This document shows positions 1 to 8,411 of a stretch of 12,208 nucleotides of DNA, piece after piece (positions within the stretch are counted from its first letter, which is position 1; every line of letters begins with the position of its first letter). Origin of the DNA: Ettlia oleoabundans (lineage: Eukaryota; Chlorophyta; Chlorophyceae; Chlamydomonadales); assembly GCA_019693395.1 (NCBI GenBank), contig JAAMXP010001517.1, positions 1-12,208 of the forward strand, written 5' to 3'. The notes beneath the pieces were generated by a model, which ran no database searches, had not been told where the DNA came from, and saw only the letters and a program-made list of their open reading frames with translations. The position numbers and the translations under genes are program-made.

Positions 1-19
1 CTTCTGACCTCTGCCTCAC

Positions 20-494
20 CCGGCATGCACTGCCCCAGCATCAGCAGCTCTGTAAAAACCAAGTAGGTGCACCACCGCAGCTTGTCCACAAACAGCTTCT
101 GGAACATGGCAATGTGGGCTGCTGGGCCGCCAAAAGCAGTCCAGCCAAGTATTCCAAAATGCTTGGCAATCTCGCGGTAGGTGGCGGGCTGCACCACCAC
201 CGCCTCCTCGCTGGGTGCCTCGCTGGCGGCTGCCTTCTCGCTGGTGGTGGGCTTGTCACCATCGCCTGCGTTGCCATTGGAGCCACTGGTAATGAGCTCC
301 ACCTGACTGCTGCCAGTGGGGTTGCGGTGCACTAAGCCGCCGTGCTGCGGACGGTCGCCGTCTGCGGCCACAACAGTGGCGGCAGAATCACCAACGCCGT
401 CGCCAGTCTGCGGCTCGCTGCTGACAGTGTGTTGCGCCTCCACATCAACATTGCGGGGGTCGACGGCCCCCGCGGGGGGCGCTTTGTCTGCCAT
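20..494 (-). CDS. Chromate (CHR) family ion transporter, first coding exon only (3' part outside window)
   Basis: This is the 5' coding exon of a membrane transporter of the chromate ion transporter (CHR/ChrA) family, which moves chromate or sulfate-like oxyanions. The exon begins at ATG 494 and gives 158 residues plus one base. Residues 1 to about 103 form a hydrophilic, low-complexity, probably cytosolic leader. Then comes the CHR signature: FGILGWTAFGGPAAHIAMF, a following FVDKLRW, and QCMPG at the end. In CHR proteins this last motif continues as PTSTQ, and the exon stops exactly inside it at a GTGAGG donor (intron starts at 19, phase 1). The first half of the transporter is therefore only begun here. 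The next gene upstream (gene A) points the same way, with 646 bp between them. The family assignment rests on the FGGP and PG motifs. The substrate and localisation (plasma membrane or an organelle) cannot be told from this exon. Confidence 0.85.
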
Positions 495-1140
495 GCGGGG
501 GTGTAGGTTCGACTACCAGCCGATGGCAGTCCCTGCCGAAGCAACTGGCACGAGGCACACTCAATTTGCAGGTGAAAAGCTTGCGACAACCTCAATGGCG
601 AGCGCCGCGAATGCGCCGCCAGACAGCAGACTTGAGTGCGCGCAGACTGGGTGCGGGCACTTGGCGCGCTGTTCCAGCAAACACAGAGCGGTAATGGTCG
701 GTAGGTTGCCAAACCAATGCTAAATTGAACGGCGCCGAATGAGCCAATGTTGTAATCTCTCGTAAGAGCGCCCGAGCGCCAACTCGGCGAGATTCCATAT
801 TCCGATTGGAGAGATGCATGCCTTGATTTCTGCTCGGCTGGACGTTGTAAGTACAAGCATCACAAATGCAAGATGCTAAAAGAGGGTCGTGCAAGCTGTG
901 TTTGCGCAGCGCCACCAGGGCGCCGGCGGCATGGCGCAAGGTGCCCAGTAGTTGGGCAAGCGGCAAAGTACAGGTTGAGTTGGATGAAAAGCACTGGACA
1001 GATCGGCATTTGAGTGCACATTAAATAGGTGAACCTAGATTGCTGAGTTTATTCTATTGAAAAGCTGGCACCAGCGCTCAACTTGGGTGAATGCAGAGCT
1101 GCCTGCCTGCCGGCTATCGGGCGAGCGGGTCCGGGGCAGA
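495..1140. other. Intergenic: 3' UTR of gene A and promoter/5' UTR of the chromate transporter gene
   Basis: No convincing coding exon is visible on either strand. The open frames here lack splice-phase continuity and family resemblance. The part next to 1141 should carry the 3' UTR of gene A, and the part next to 494 the transporter's 5' UTR. I find no minus-strand TGTAA signal here. The nearest poly(A)-like word is an AATAAA on the minus strand at 1048-1053. No TATA box is obvious upstream of 494. Confidence 0.5.
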
Positions 1141-4100
1141 TCACTTGCTGCCGCCGCCACCAAACAGCCTCTTCAGGCTCGTGGTACGTCCAGAGTTGGA
1201 AAGCGAAGGCGATGGTGATGACAACTCGCTACCCGTCATCAAGCTGCATTATTGAGACGGCAAACAGGGCGGCTTTCTTACCCACAAACAAGCATGCACC
1301 AAGCAGCAGCAGGCAGGGTTGAGGGCTGCCCATCAGGACCGCATCAACTCACTAGCACCCGCTTCCATTAGCCAACAACTCTTTAACTTCCTGCTCGCCC
1401 TTCGACAAGCAGATAGCCAGGCAAATATGCGGCCCACCCCAGGTCAGCGAGTCCAGCCCAGCCACAGCCCAGACCATTCCAGACTAGACAAGCTATATAT
1501 AGTCGACCCACCTCTGATCTGGGCTCTCCATGTCCAGCCTTGTCCCACTGCTCAGCTCCGTGGCTGGCGTCTGAGGCGTGCCACGCCTGACTGCACCAGC
1601 AGCAGAGACAGGGATCGGCGGACAGCTACATATTCAGTCCAAGCATCAGTTCACGATTTTGCAACGTGGCATAGTTTCCTGCCCGTTAATTCCTAATAAA
1701 TTGCTGGCACGCTGGCTTTTCTGCCCTTTGAGCCCGTAACAAACAGGAAAGTGGACAGTTCCCAGGATGCTACAGCTGCTGGGAGAATGGTGCAGCATAG
1801 CACAGCACAGCACGGCATAGCACTCACAGCTTTTCTTGCTGGACATCTGCGTCGTGAGCTGGCGGTCAGCTGCTGTCGCCTGCGCGGCAAAAGCGCGGTC
1901 TTGAGCCTCAACAAACGAGGGGCCCTTGCTCTGAGCCTGCTGCCGCATTGCCGTGTCCTCTGCCCGTCGCATGCTGTCCTGCAGCAGGGTCAGGAAGGCC
2001 AGAACAAATGAGCGAGCCAAAGGGGCAGCGGGTGTACATAGGAACGTGAGGGATCCCGAAATGGGATGGATGAGTTGATCTGATCCAGCCTTCACAACAG
2101 CAACAACTGATGCCCAGTGCACCCCCAGCCTGCGCCCAGGTCAGCCCAGAGCACCAGAGAGCAAAGCGGGAAGTTAAGTGTAAGTTGAGCCCTCTGTCAC
2201 ACGTACCACCATGCGGGCGCTGTACATCTGGCGCCACTTGGACTCCTCATCAGGCTGCACTTCCACGCGCCGCGACTTGGTGCGCTGTGTGGCGGCACGA
2301 GTGATGCGCCGCTCCCGCCGCCAGCCCACAAACAGGTAGGCCACTGCAGCAGCCGCAATGGAGGGCAGTGGCTTACGAAGGAGAATCAATTGCAGCCTCC
2401 AGAGTAGGAGTTGCGGCTGGAGGAAGGGTGTAGGAAAGCAAAGAACGGAGGACAGCTGCAGGAACAGTGCATCAGTGGCACACAAAGAAGGGTGCAATGC
2501 ACAGGCTCGAAGGTAATGCGCAACGGCATGGGTTGCCAGACAGCAATGCCGCCAAATCATACTAAGTGCTGGCCAAGCTAAATTATTCTCATCGGCACCC
2601 ACCCATCGCCACGATTGCCACAGCCACCGCCGCGCCCACGCAGATCCCAACGAGCGCCGCCGTGCTGAACCCGCTGCTGCTGGTAGTCACCATGTCGTCC
2701 TCGGCGTTTGCGCCCGCAAAAACGCTGATGCGGTCCGTGCCAATGCCCTCAGCTGCTATGATCGCTGCTGTGCAAGGAACTGCGCAAGCATGATGGGCAG
2801 GGAAAGCAGAAAGTGTGAGGGGCACAACTTAATAGGCATAATCGCAGAAGCAGAGAACAGCCTGCGACAGGCCCCTGTGGGGCGGCCAGATTGAAAGGTG
2901 TTGGGCTTGCAGCCGCAGCTGAGCCAACGGGCAGCGACCCGCGTTTGGTCCAAAAACTGATAGCTGGCCACGCAATTAACAGCGCCCTGTGCCAGCTGCT
3001 CACCTCCGTTTGAGTTCAAGGTATTGCAGAGCAGGCCCTGGGTGGTGGCTGCTTTCAGGTTTATCATCGCCCCTGGCTGCTGCACGGGCGTGGCCTGGGC
3101 ATCAGCAAACACATACACCCCATCTGCACGGCAGGCGACAGGGTCACCACAGGTGAACTCCAGTTGACAATCTCATACAAGACTCCAAGCGAAGTAGCTT
3201 ATTGCAGCCTGTAAACACGCCAGCACTCAGCAGCCAAGGGTGAGGCTGCGCACATGAGCGCTGCTGCACAGACCATGAGCACCACAGCTGCAAGTGTGGT
3301 GCTGCGGCACTGTACACTTCGAAGGGTTGCCTTCCTACAAAGAAATTGCTCACCTGAAGTAAGGGGCCGTGGCACTTCCACCTCCGGCCACCACTGCACC
3401 ACGCCGGAGGCGGTCTCCGCCTGCTGCAAGCCACGCCTCACCCCAGCAACCAGCAGCAGGCGGTGCAGCCGCCGCTGGTTCCCTCCGTCGTTATCCCCCT
3501 GGTTGTTGCCACCCTGGTTCTGGTTGTTATTTTCCTCTCTATCCCGCTCCCTCTCCTGCTCCCTGTCATTCCCGCCGCCGTTGCCTTCGCGATCATTGTC
3601 ATTCCCATTGCCGTTGCTGTTGCCGCCGCCGTTGTCATTGTTGTTACCGCTGCCATTACCATTATTGTCATCATTTCTGTCGTTTCCGTTGGAATTATCG
3701 TTGTTGGGCTGCTCCGCGGGCGGAGGTGGAGGTGGGTAGATAACCACACTGTTCGCTACCTGTGGCTGCCCGTCGGGTGCTGAGGCCTGCTGCCACCGCC
3801 AGCTGAATTCCACAGGAGCGGTGTAGTTGTTCAGGGATCTGACAACAGCCTGCATGCAAGTGGGAGGAAAGTACTGGATATGATCATGATGCCTCAAGCC
3901 ATGCTTATGCCGACGTGTGACAGCGGCTGACGCCCAACCATGCATTTGTGCTGGTGAGGAATTAGAGCTACTCCAGCTGTGGGTGCAATTGTTAAGAAGC
4001 AGGCTTCCACAGCTGACATGCCCAGATAGAGCAAGGTGCTGTGCAGGCGGACCATGCGTGTTGGCACTGCCGGCATTGGTGCGCATTGGGCAGTTACGAT

Positions 4101-4689
4101 ACGGGCAGCTTGCCTGCAGCTGGTCGTCGGAAAGTGGGTATGACGCGCCCGCAATCTTCAATATGAGCTTCATTGTGTCTTCCGGGTTGATGACAGGGGG
4201 AGGCGGGGCAGGAATGGGCTCTGGCACAGGCGCAGGCACAGGCGTAGGGGGCTCCACATCCTGCGCTGGCGGCGGTGGCCGCTTCCTGTTTCTCCTGGGA
4301 GGCTCAGGTGGGTTGTCACCCTGCTTGCCTTCTGCATTGTCATCCTTGTCGTCCTGAGCCGCTTTGCCATCTTTGTCTTCGTCGATCTCTTGATTGTTGC
4401 CGCCATCTCGGCCGGGAGTGTCATCCTTGTTGTTGCCGCCGGATGTCTTGGAGTCTTCCTCGCGAGCCGCGGCATTTTTGCCATCCTGCTGCCCTCCCGC
4501 ACCGCCACCATCATCTTCTGCCGGAGCAGGAGTGTCATCTTGATTGTTGTTCCCGCCTGCCCGGACGTCTTCGTTGCGGGCTGGGGCATTGCCATCCTGT
4601 TGGGCCGCGGATTGTTGCACCAGCAGCGCTGCCACAATCAACGCCAAGAGAAGCAGCTGAGGACGCATGCGCCCTCGCAAGATGGCCAT
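1141..4689 (-). CDS. Gene A: type I membrane protein with two-part extracellular domain and long cytoplasmic tail (608 aa, 8 exons)
   Basis: I do not recognise this family. The exons on the minus strand are 4114-4689, 3354-3849, 3004-3123, 2603-2767, 2207-2343, 1828-1978, 1512-1590 and 1141-1243. Together they make 1827 nt with every junction in phase. Residues 1-29 form a signal peptide (core LLLLALIVAALLV). Residues 30 to about 130 are a D/G/N/K-rich stalk, followed by a proline-rich linker. The domain's first half (about 172-233) contains AGASYPLSDDQLQ, then FSWRWQQ. An N/D/G/R-rich insert (about 240-317) separates it from the second half, which has RRLHR, QWWPEV, DGVYVFADAQ and LNSNG. The transmembrane helix is about 435-459. 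The tail, about 150 residues, begins WRRERR, has a charged helical segment (about 483-545), and ends Ser/Thr-rich with SLKRLFGGGGSK. Unlike genes B and C it has no six-cysteine module. I chose start 4689 because it gives a clean signal peptide. An in-frame ATG at 4713 (8 residues longer) and one at 4668 are alternatives. No catalytic motif is seen; the role is unknown. Confidence 0.82.
1793..1822. repeat. Imperfect pentanucleotide repeat (CAGCA/TAGCA/CGGCA, six units) in an intron of gene A
   Basis: Six five-base units occur in a row, three of them CAGCA and the others differing by one or two bases. They end five bases from the donor of intron 1591-1827. The same CAGCA unit recurs as a longer array in an intron of gene C (11823-11867). 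Confidence 0.7.
3475..3705 (-). repeat. Low-complexity coding insert (Asn/Asp/Gly, then Arg/Glu-rich) in gene A
   Basis: This stretch codes for about 77 residues made almost only of N, D, G, S, E, Q and R, for example NNDNGGGNSNGNGNDND and EQERERDREENNNQ. It lies between the two halves of the extracellular domain. Gene B has only a short link at this place, and gene C has a different Ala/Ser/Gly-rich insert. It is probably a disordered, repeat-expanded loop. The opposite strand shows long open frames here, which are a by-product of the composition. Confidence 0.75.
3850..4113 (-). other. GC-AG intron of gene A, 264 nt, fully open in frame
   Basis: The donor reads CAG|GCAAGC and the acceptor ATGCAG|GCT. 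The splice is placed by comparison with the paralogues: removing it joins YPLSDDQLQ to AVVRSLNNYT, which lines up with YPLKLKHQLAVQDVLLG in gene B and FPLTQQQQDAALDVLANIS in gene C. The intron is 88 codons long, keeps phase 0 and has no in-frame stop, so unspliced RNA would still code through it, adding 88 residues with five cysteines. RNA evidence would decide whether it is spliced, retained or both. Confidence 0.65.
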
Positions 4690-4736
4690 CAAATCTGGGA
4701 GGGGTGCCTGCATATAACAACAGCCGCCAGTAGCGA

Positions 4737-4748
4737 TCACATGCTCAT
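4737..4748 (-). promoter_or_regulatory. Minimal upstream ORF (Met-Ser-Met-stop) before gene A
   Basis: On the minus strand the sequence reads ATG AGC ATG TGA, ending 47 bases before the chosen start at 4689. If the transcript starts upstream of 4748, scanning ribosomes would meet these two ATGs and their shared stop first. That could lower translation of gene A. The transcription start is not visible in the sequence, so this is only a possibility. Confidence 0.3.
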
Positions 4749-5248
4749 GCTTAAGTCAATTTGGTGGCAGCTGCGCCAGTTGCTGGGGCGGCAGGAAGCG
4801 GCAGCGGCAGTAGCAGTGGCGGTGGAGCGGACAGCAGCGGGTGCTTCGCTTGAAAGACAAGAATTGCTCGGGCCTTAATGCAGTCTACAAGAGAAGGTCT
4901 TGAACGAGCCTGCCGCTTTCAAGTAGTGCAACCGCGTTGGGCATCTGCTTCATGCGGGCGCAGCAGGGTGGACGCACAACTGCTGTCCATCCAGCTAATT
5001 GTAACGCGGAAGTGACCGACGTTACCTCGCAACCAGGCTAGAGGACCAAGGACAGGAAGGATCTCAGGATGGCGGTGCCCAGACGGCTTGCAACAAGCTT
5101 GCAGCGGCTAGCTCCTGCAACGTTCGTTTGTGGAAAAGAAGCCCTTGAGCGCGCCAAAAGCCCGTGTGACCGTCGTGAACACTCCGTTTTGTCAGGGCGC
5201 AGCATGCAAATCTCGCGGCTCTGCCTTCCGGAGCAACCAGCTTTTGGG

Positions 5249-5253
5249 TTACA
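5249..5253 (-). promoter_or_regulatory. Candidate poly(A) signal TGTAA for gene B
   Basis: This is the first minus-strand TGTAA after the stop codon of gene B at 5706, about 450 bases downstream. TGTAA is the usual poly(A) signal of chlorophycean algae. The distance is reasonable for algal 3' UTRs. Only the word itself supports the call. Confidence 0.4.
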
Positions 5254-5520
5254 TAGCCAATGTGCTCTGCAAGATACATGGATAAAACAAGGGATGGGTT
5301 TCCGCCAACCCATGCATGCGTGTGAGGTCAACAGGTGCATGCCGACGGTCAGGCAGGTCAACAAAAATCAGGAACGCAATGAAAGAGTGCAAATTCAGGG
5401 GTGCGACTTGTCGTTGAGTTGGTCATAAGTCAAACAGTCACTGACAACTCCTCCGTCGGCTCTTTTTATCTCAACAAGCTGGTGTTTGCGTAGCTGCCAA
5501 CAGTATCACGCAGCTGGACC

Positions 5521-5540
5521 CAGGGGAAGCCAGGGGAAGC
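5521..5540. repeat. Perfect 10-base tandem duplication
   Basis: CAGGGGAAGC occurs twice in a row in the presumed 3' UTR of gene B. It is short and probably a replication-slippage product; no function is suggested. Confidence 0.8.
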
Positions 5541-5705
5541 TGACCATCACTCCACCACCGCGCAAACCCCCGCTTGCTTGCCGGCAACGGTAGCAGATCA
5601 GCAGTACTGCATTGAAACCAGACTGTTAAACCAGTGTGACCGACCACCAAGCAGGACCACGAAGTATATGTTATATGAAGAGCTCAGCCAGCCTGGGTGG
5701 AGAGC

Positions 5706-7925
5706 CTAATAAGGGGCTGGGATGGCTGCAGGCGGTTCCCATCTCGAGTACCTGGCAGCCCGTCTCCGCTGGCATACACAAATAGCAACGCCTGCAGCAG
5801 AGGAATCAGTGTTATGCGAACATGGGTTGAGGGTTGCATGAGCAAGCTTAAACAGTAAAAGGGCGTGTCATGCTGGTGTACAGCCATCCTGGCCAGCATC
5901 TTGCACGCTGAGTGCGAACCCAGCAAGGCGCGGCAGTAGCGCCAATCCCACTGTGCACACCCCCCGACTTGCCTGCTACAGCCACTAGCAAAACGCCGGC
6001 TGCCACCGCCACGGCAATGATAATTGTTGAACTGCTGGTTGTGCTCTCGCTGCCTTGGGGAACGATGATGCTCTCGCTTGCGCTGCCTGCATCCGTGGGT
6101 TGTGCAGAGCTGGTGCTGTCACTGCCATTGTTGCTGCTATCGATGCTGGTGGTACCAGTGCCGTTGCCACCGACAGGATCGCTGTCACTGCCATGTTCAG
6201 ACGTACCGCCATTGGCATCGTCGCTGCCGCTGCCGTCGTCGCTGCCCCTGCCGTCCGCACCGGCGCCATTATTGCTGCCACTGTCAGCATCCGAAGATGT
6301 CGCATCTATGCCGACAAGGACAGCTGCCATATTTGGGGTAGCCAAGCCAGCATACAGGACGGCGGCATCGCCAACAGTCACTCCTGCAGCACAGGTGGGG
6401 TTCAAACAGTCTGGAAGACTGCCAACTTTGTCAAAGACCTGCAGAGCAGCCCTGCCTGTGGGACTCACCAGCTTGTGCCTGACAGAACACGCGCACAGAC
6501 ACTTGACTAATAAGCAGGGGCAACCCAGCGCCAGCCATGAACGTCATCTTCTCTTTCCGCAGCCCGAGTGCACGGACAGCCATTGCGTAGCAGCACAGCA
6601 GCCAGCCACCCTACCTGCGGCTCGCAGCAATTCTGTGAGGTTGCCACTGCTTGATGCGTCACTCAGCTCGGCGGCTGCCAACTCCTCCTTGCCCGCCTGC
6701 ATACATGGAGTAGCGGCAGGCAGGCAGGCTGGGTGGGCAGGGCATTGGGCATGAAGGCAGTGCAGCAGGACGAGACTGCCGCCTGCAATCCTCACAAGCA
6801 GGCAGGCAGGCCAGGCTGCCAGCCACTTTGATCAGGCAGCGCCACTTGCCACTGACCGTTGATACAGCAATATACGGCTGCTGCAGCACAGCGTGCGTGC
6901 ACCTGCAGAGCGGCGTCCACATATGCCAGCATGCCATCAGGTGTGTCAGCTGGCAGCCAGGTTGTGTCAAGGACATCAGGCCACCACTGCTCGTGGGCCT
7001 CATCGGCTAAATCGGACTGGTGCAGGCGACGGCGTCTGCTGCCTGGAGGTTCGCCATCTTCTCAAGTGGCGGCAGCATGACGCAGCAAAAGGAAGGATCT
7101 GGGTGCAGCGGAAGGCATGTTTGGTGCATGAAACCCGTACTACCGGGGGGAAGTCCCGCAACAGAGTGCATTGTGCAGTGTGTGGTTCCTGCCTGAGTAC
7201 ATGCCAAGGTAGAATCTGAAAGCCAGAGCCATGTCATTTTAGGTTCATGTTTGCAGAAGCAGTTGACTGATGAGACTCAGGCAAGTAGTGTATGGCGCTA
7301 GCAGGCAGCCTTACCTGGGGATTCCTCATCCCCAATGTCAAAGCTGTCCACGGTGAGCGGCTGGAGGCACAAACCCGGCAGCAGTGGAGGTGATGGACAC
7401 CGTCAGCTTGGGAAATACTACTCACAACAAACTCAATCCCGGGGGTAGAGCGCAAGACACACGGCGGCACTGCAACTGCATGCGGAATGGCGCAATTTTA
7501 GTCACCTACCCGTCCTCGCTGCCCACCTGAGAGTGGCGCCACGTCCAAAACTCAAACACAATCCCCAGCAATACATCTTGTACTGCAAGTTGGTGCTTCA
7601 GCTTCAATGGATATAGGGTGCCACCCAGCATGAGCACCACCTTGAAGGTCTCAGCAGAGCGGAAGTTGCACTCGCAGCACAGGCTGCCAGAGGGGCTTGT
7701 GTAGGTGGCAGGCTCGCCGCTCCACCCAGCACCTTTTGCCGCCCCACGGGAGGAGCATTCTAGCTGACATTCGTCAACATCTGGTACGGTGAAATGAGCT
7801 GGCGCATCACAGGTACCCTGGCTGGCTGCAAGGCCGCACAGCAGCGTGCAGGCCAGCAACGCGGCTGCTTGCAGGCAGCACGCCGCTGGTGGCGGCGTAA
7901 GGCGGCAGAAGTTTTGCGGCGGCAT
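5706..7925 (-). CDS. Gene B: type I membrane protein with six-cysteine module and two-part extracellular domain (387 aa, 6 exons, complete)
   Basis: I do not recognise this family. The exons are 7527-7925, 7315-7360, 6903-7042, 6615-6696, 5973-6383 and 5706-5791; they total 1164 nt and all junctions keep phase. Residues 1-35 are a signal peptide (hydrophobic core about 14-33, then AAS-QG). The six-cysteine module follows: C39, C53, C57, C83, C84, C86. The domain's first half has LYPLKLKHQ and FEFWTWRHSQ; the second half has SSRRRLHQSD, QWWPDV, DGMLAYVDAAL and SGNLTELLRAAG, then VGDAAVLYAGLATP. Residues about 249-341 are a Ser/Asp/Gly/Asn-rich stalk with N-glycosylation sequons at N296 and N308. 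The transmembrane helix is about 342-366, followed by a 21-residue tail starting QRRRAAR. Its last intron has a GC donor. Splice 7527/7360 is the least certain: an alternative GTAGGT donor lies at 7509 but leaves an incompatible phase. Tandem with A and C; role unknown, probably cell-surface. Confidence 0.84.
5792..5972 (-). other. GC-AG intron of gene B, inside the transmembrane helix
   Basis: The donor reads GCAG|GCAAGT, a perfect consensus except for GC in place of GT; the acceptor is CTGCTGCAG|GC. It is in phase 1 and at the same place as the GT-AG introns that split the helix in genes A and C. A GT donor 12 bases further on (exon end 5961) is also in phase. It would insert four residues including a lysine into the membrane helix, so the GC site is preferred. 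Confidence 0.7.
6715..6813. repeat. Two short GGCA tetranucleotide runs in an intron of gene B
   Basis: GGCA is repeated three times plus a partial unit at 6715-6730, and again at about 6797-6812, both inside intron 6697-6902. Read on the coding strand they are TGCC runs. Similar runs lie near 1103-1116 and 9231-9243, so this looks like a common simple repeat of the genome. Confidence 0.65.
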
Positions 7926-8126
7926 GTGCGGGACGTGCTCCAGATGCCTGTGTGGGCCAATGATACAAGAATGACACTCGTTCCCAAGTCAAGCGGCCTG
8001 CATCAAAAAGACCTGCACCATGCCGGAAGCGGTATACCGGTTGCGCAGTGATTGGAGGGCGGCAAGTTGAACAAACATGTCTCACTTCCAAAGAGCAAAG
8101 GCGGCCTCACCACTGCGACAGAGGCT

Positions 8127-8387
8127 TCAGCGGCGGGAACCGTCCGGCGGGTCGATCCTCTGATGCACGCGCATTGTGTGTTCGGCGTCCACAAACTCAC
8201 CGAGAGAACTGTCAAACCTTCCCTGTAGCGGAATATGGCTTTCCCTGGGCAGACAAGCACGTGCCACCCTGGCGGCGGCGCCGGCGGCACCGGTAGCTGC
8301 AATGAGGCACAGGACAGCAAAAGCAGCTGGCTGTCTTGTGAACCCTGCCCAGTGTGCAAAGTTGGTTCCGTCCGGAAGTGTGCTCAA
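8127..8387 (-). other. Orphan open frame without ATG (possible unplaced exon or relic)
   Basis: The frame runs about 86 codons to TGA at 8127. It has a hydrophobic Ala-rich stretch (FAVLCLIAATGAAGAAA) and then a polar, ordinary-looking segment (EFVDAEHTMRVHQRIDPP). There is no ATG near its 5' end: an in-frame TGA lies just upstream and the first possible codon is TTG. A good GTGAGT donor sits inside it near 8195. It could be an alternative 5' exon of gene B, a small gene whose start exon I cannot place, a relic, or chance. I do not recognise a family. Confidence 0.2.
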
Positions 8388-8406
8388 GCTTCATTCACAA
8401 GCATAT

Positions 8407-8411
8407 TTACA
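8407..8411 (-). promoter_or_regulatory. Candidate poly(A) signal TGTAA for gene C
   Basis: This is the first minus-strand TGTAA after the stop codon of gene C at 9038, giving a 3' UTR of about 640 bases. It is the same signal type and a similar distance as for gene B. Confidence 0.4.

Larger units (their letters stand above)
4690..5705. other. Intergenic: 3' UTR of gene B and promoter/5' UTR of gene A
   Basis: No supported coding exon is seen. The right part (5705 down to about 5235) fits the 3' UTR of gene B, ending after a TGTAA signal. The left part (from about 4900 down to 4690) fits the leader of gene A and contains a tiny upstream ORF (4737-4748). A plus-strand open frame at 5069-5428 has no family resemblance. 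A perfect 10-base tandem duplication lies at 5521-5540. I see no TATA box. Confidence 0.5.

Noticed and set aside
495..525. tRNA-like B-box word GGTTCGAC on the plus strand
   Set aside because: No cloverleaf can be formed around it, and it lies directly before the start of the chromate transporter exon.
1493..1502. Palindromic CTATATATAG as a TATA box
   Set aside because: It lies inside intron 1244-1511 of gene A with no gene start behind it on either strand.
3199..3353. Continuation of the gene A frame beyond the donor at 3353, with a hydrophobic stretch resembling a transmembrane helix
   Set aside because: A strong GTGAGC donor ends the exon at 3354, and the next exon (3123) continues the conserved domain in phase. 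The hydrophobic stretch is intronic.
3254..3783. Long plus-strand open frames rich in Leu, Val, Ser and Pro that look like membrane segments
   Set aside because: They are the complement of the N/D/G-rich coding insert of gene A. The hydrophobic look comes from reading Asn/Asp/Gly codons backwards.
5069..5428. Plus-strand 119-codon frame with a basic, mitochondrial-presequence-like start
   Set aside because: There is no recognisable domain, and the later part is not protein-like. It lies in the presumed UTR and promoter stretch between genes A and B.
5912..6754. A 280-codon plus-strand open frame rich in Leu and Pro
   Set aside because: It lies opposite the Ser/Asp/Gly stalk exon of gene B and crosses its introns. 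The minus-strand exon has phase continuity and homology to the paralogues.
7384..7470. Possible extra exon of gene B (frame containing VPPCVLRSTPGIEF)
   Set aside because: Its frames do not match the phases of the flanking exons: the phase-0 donor at 7527 and phase-0 acceptor at 7360 join directly.
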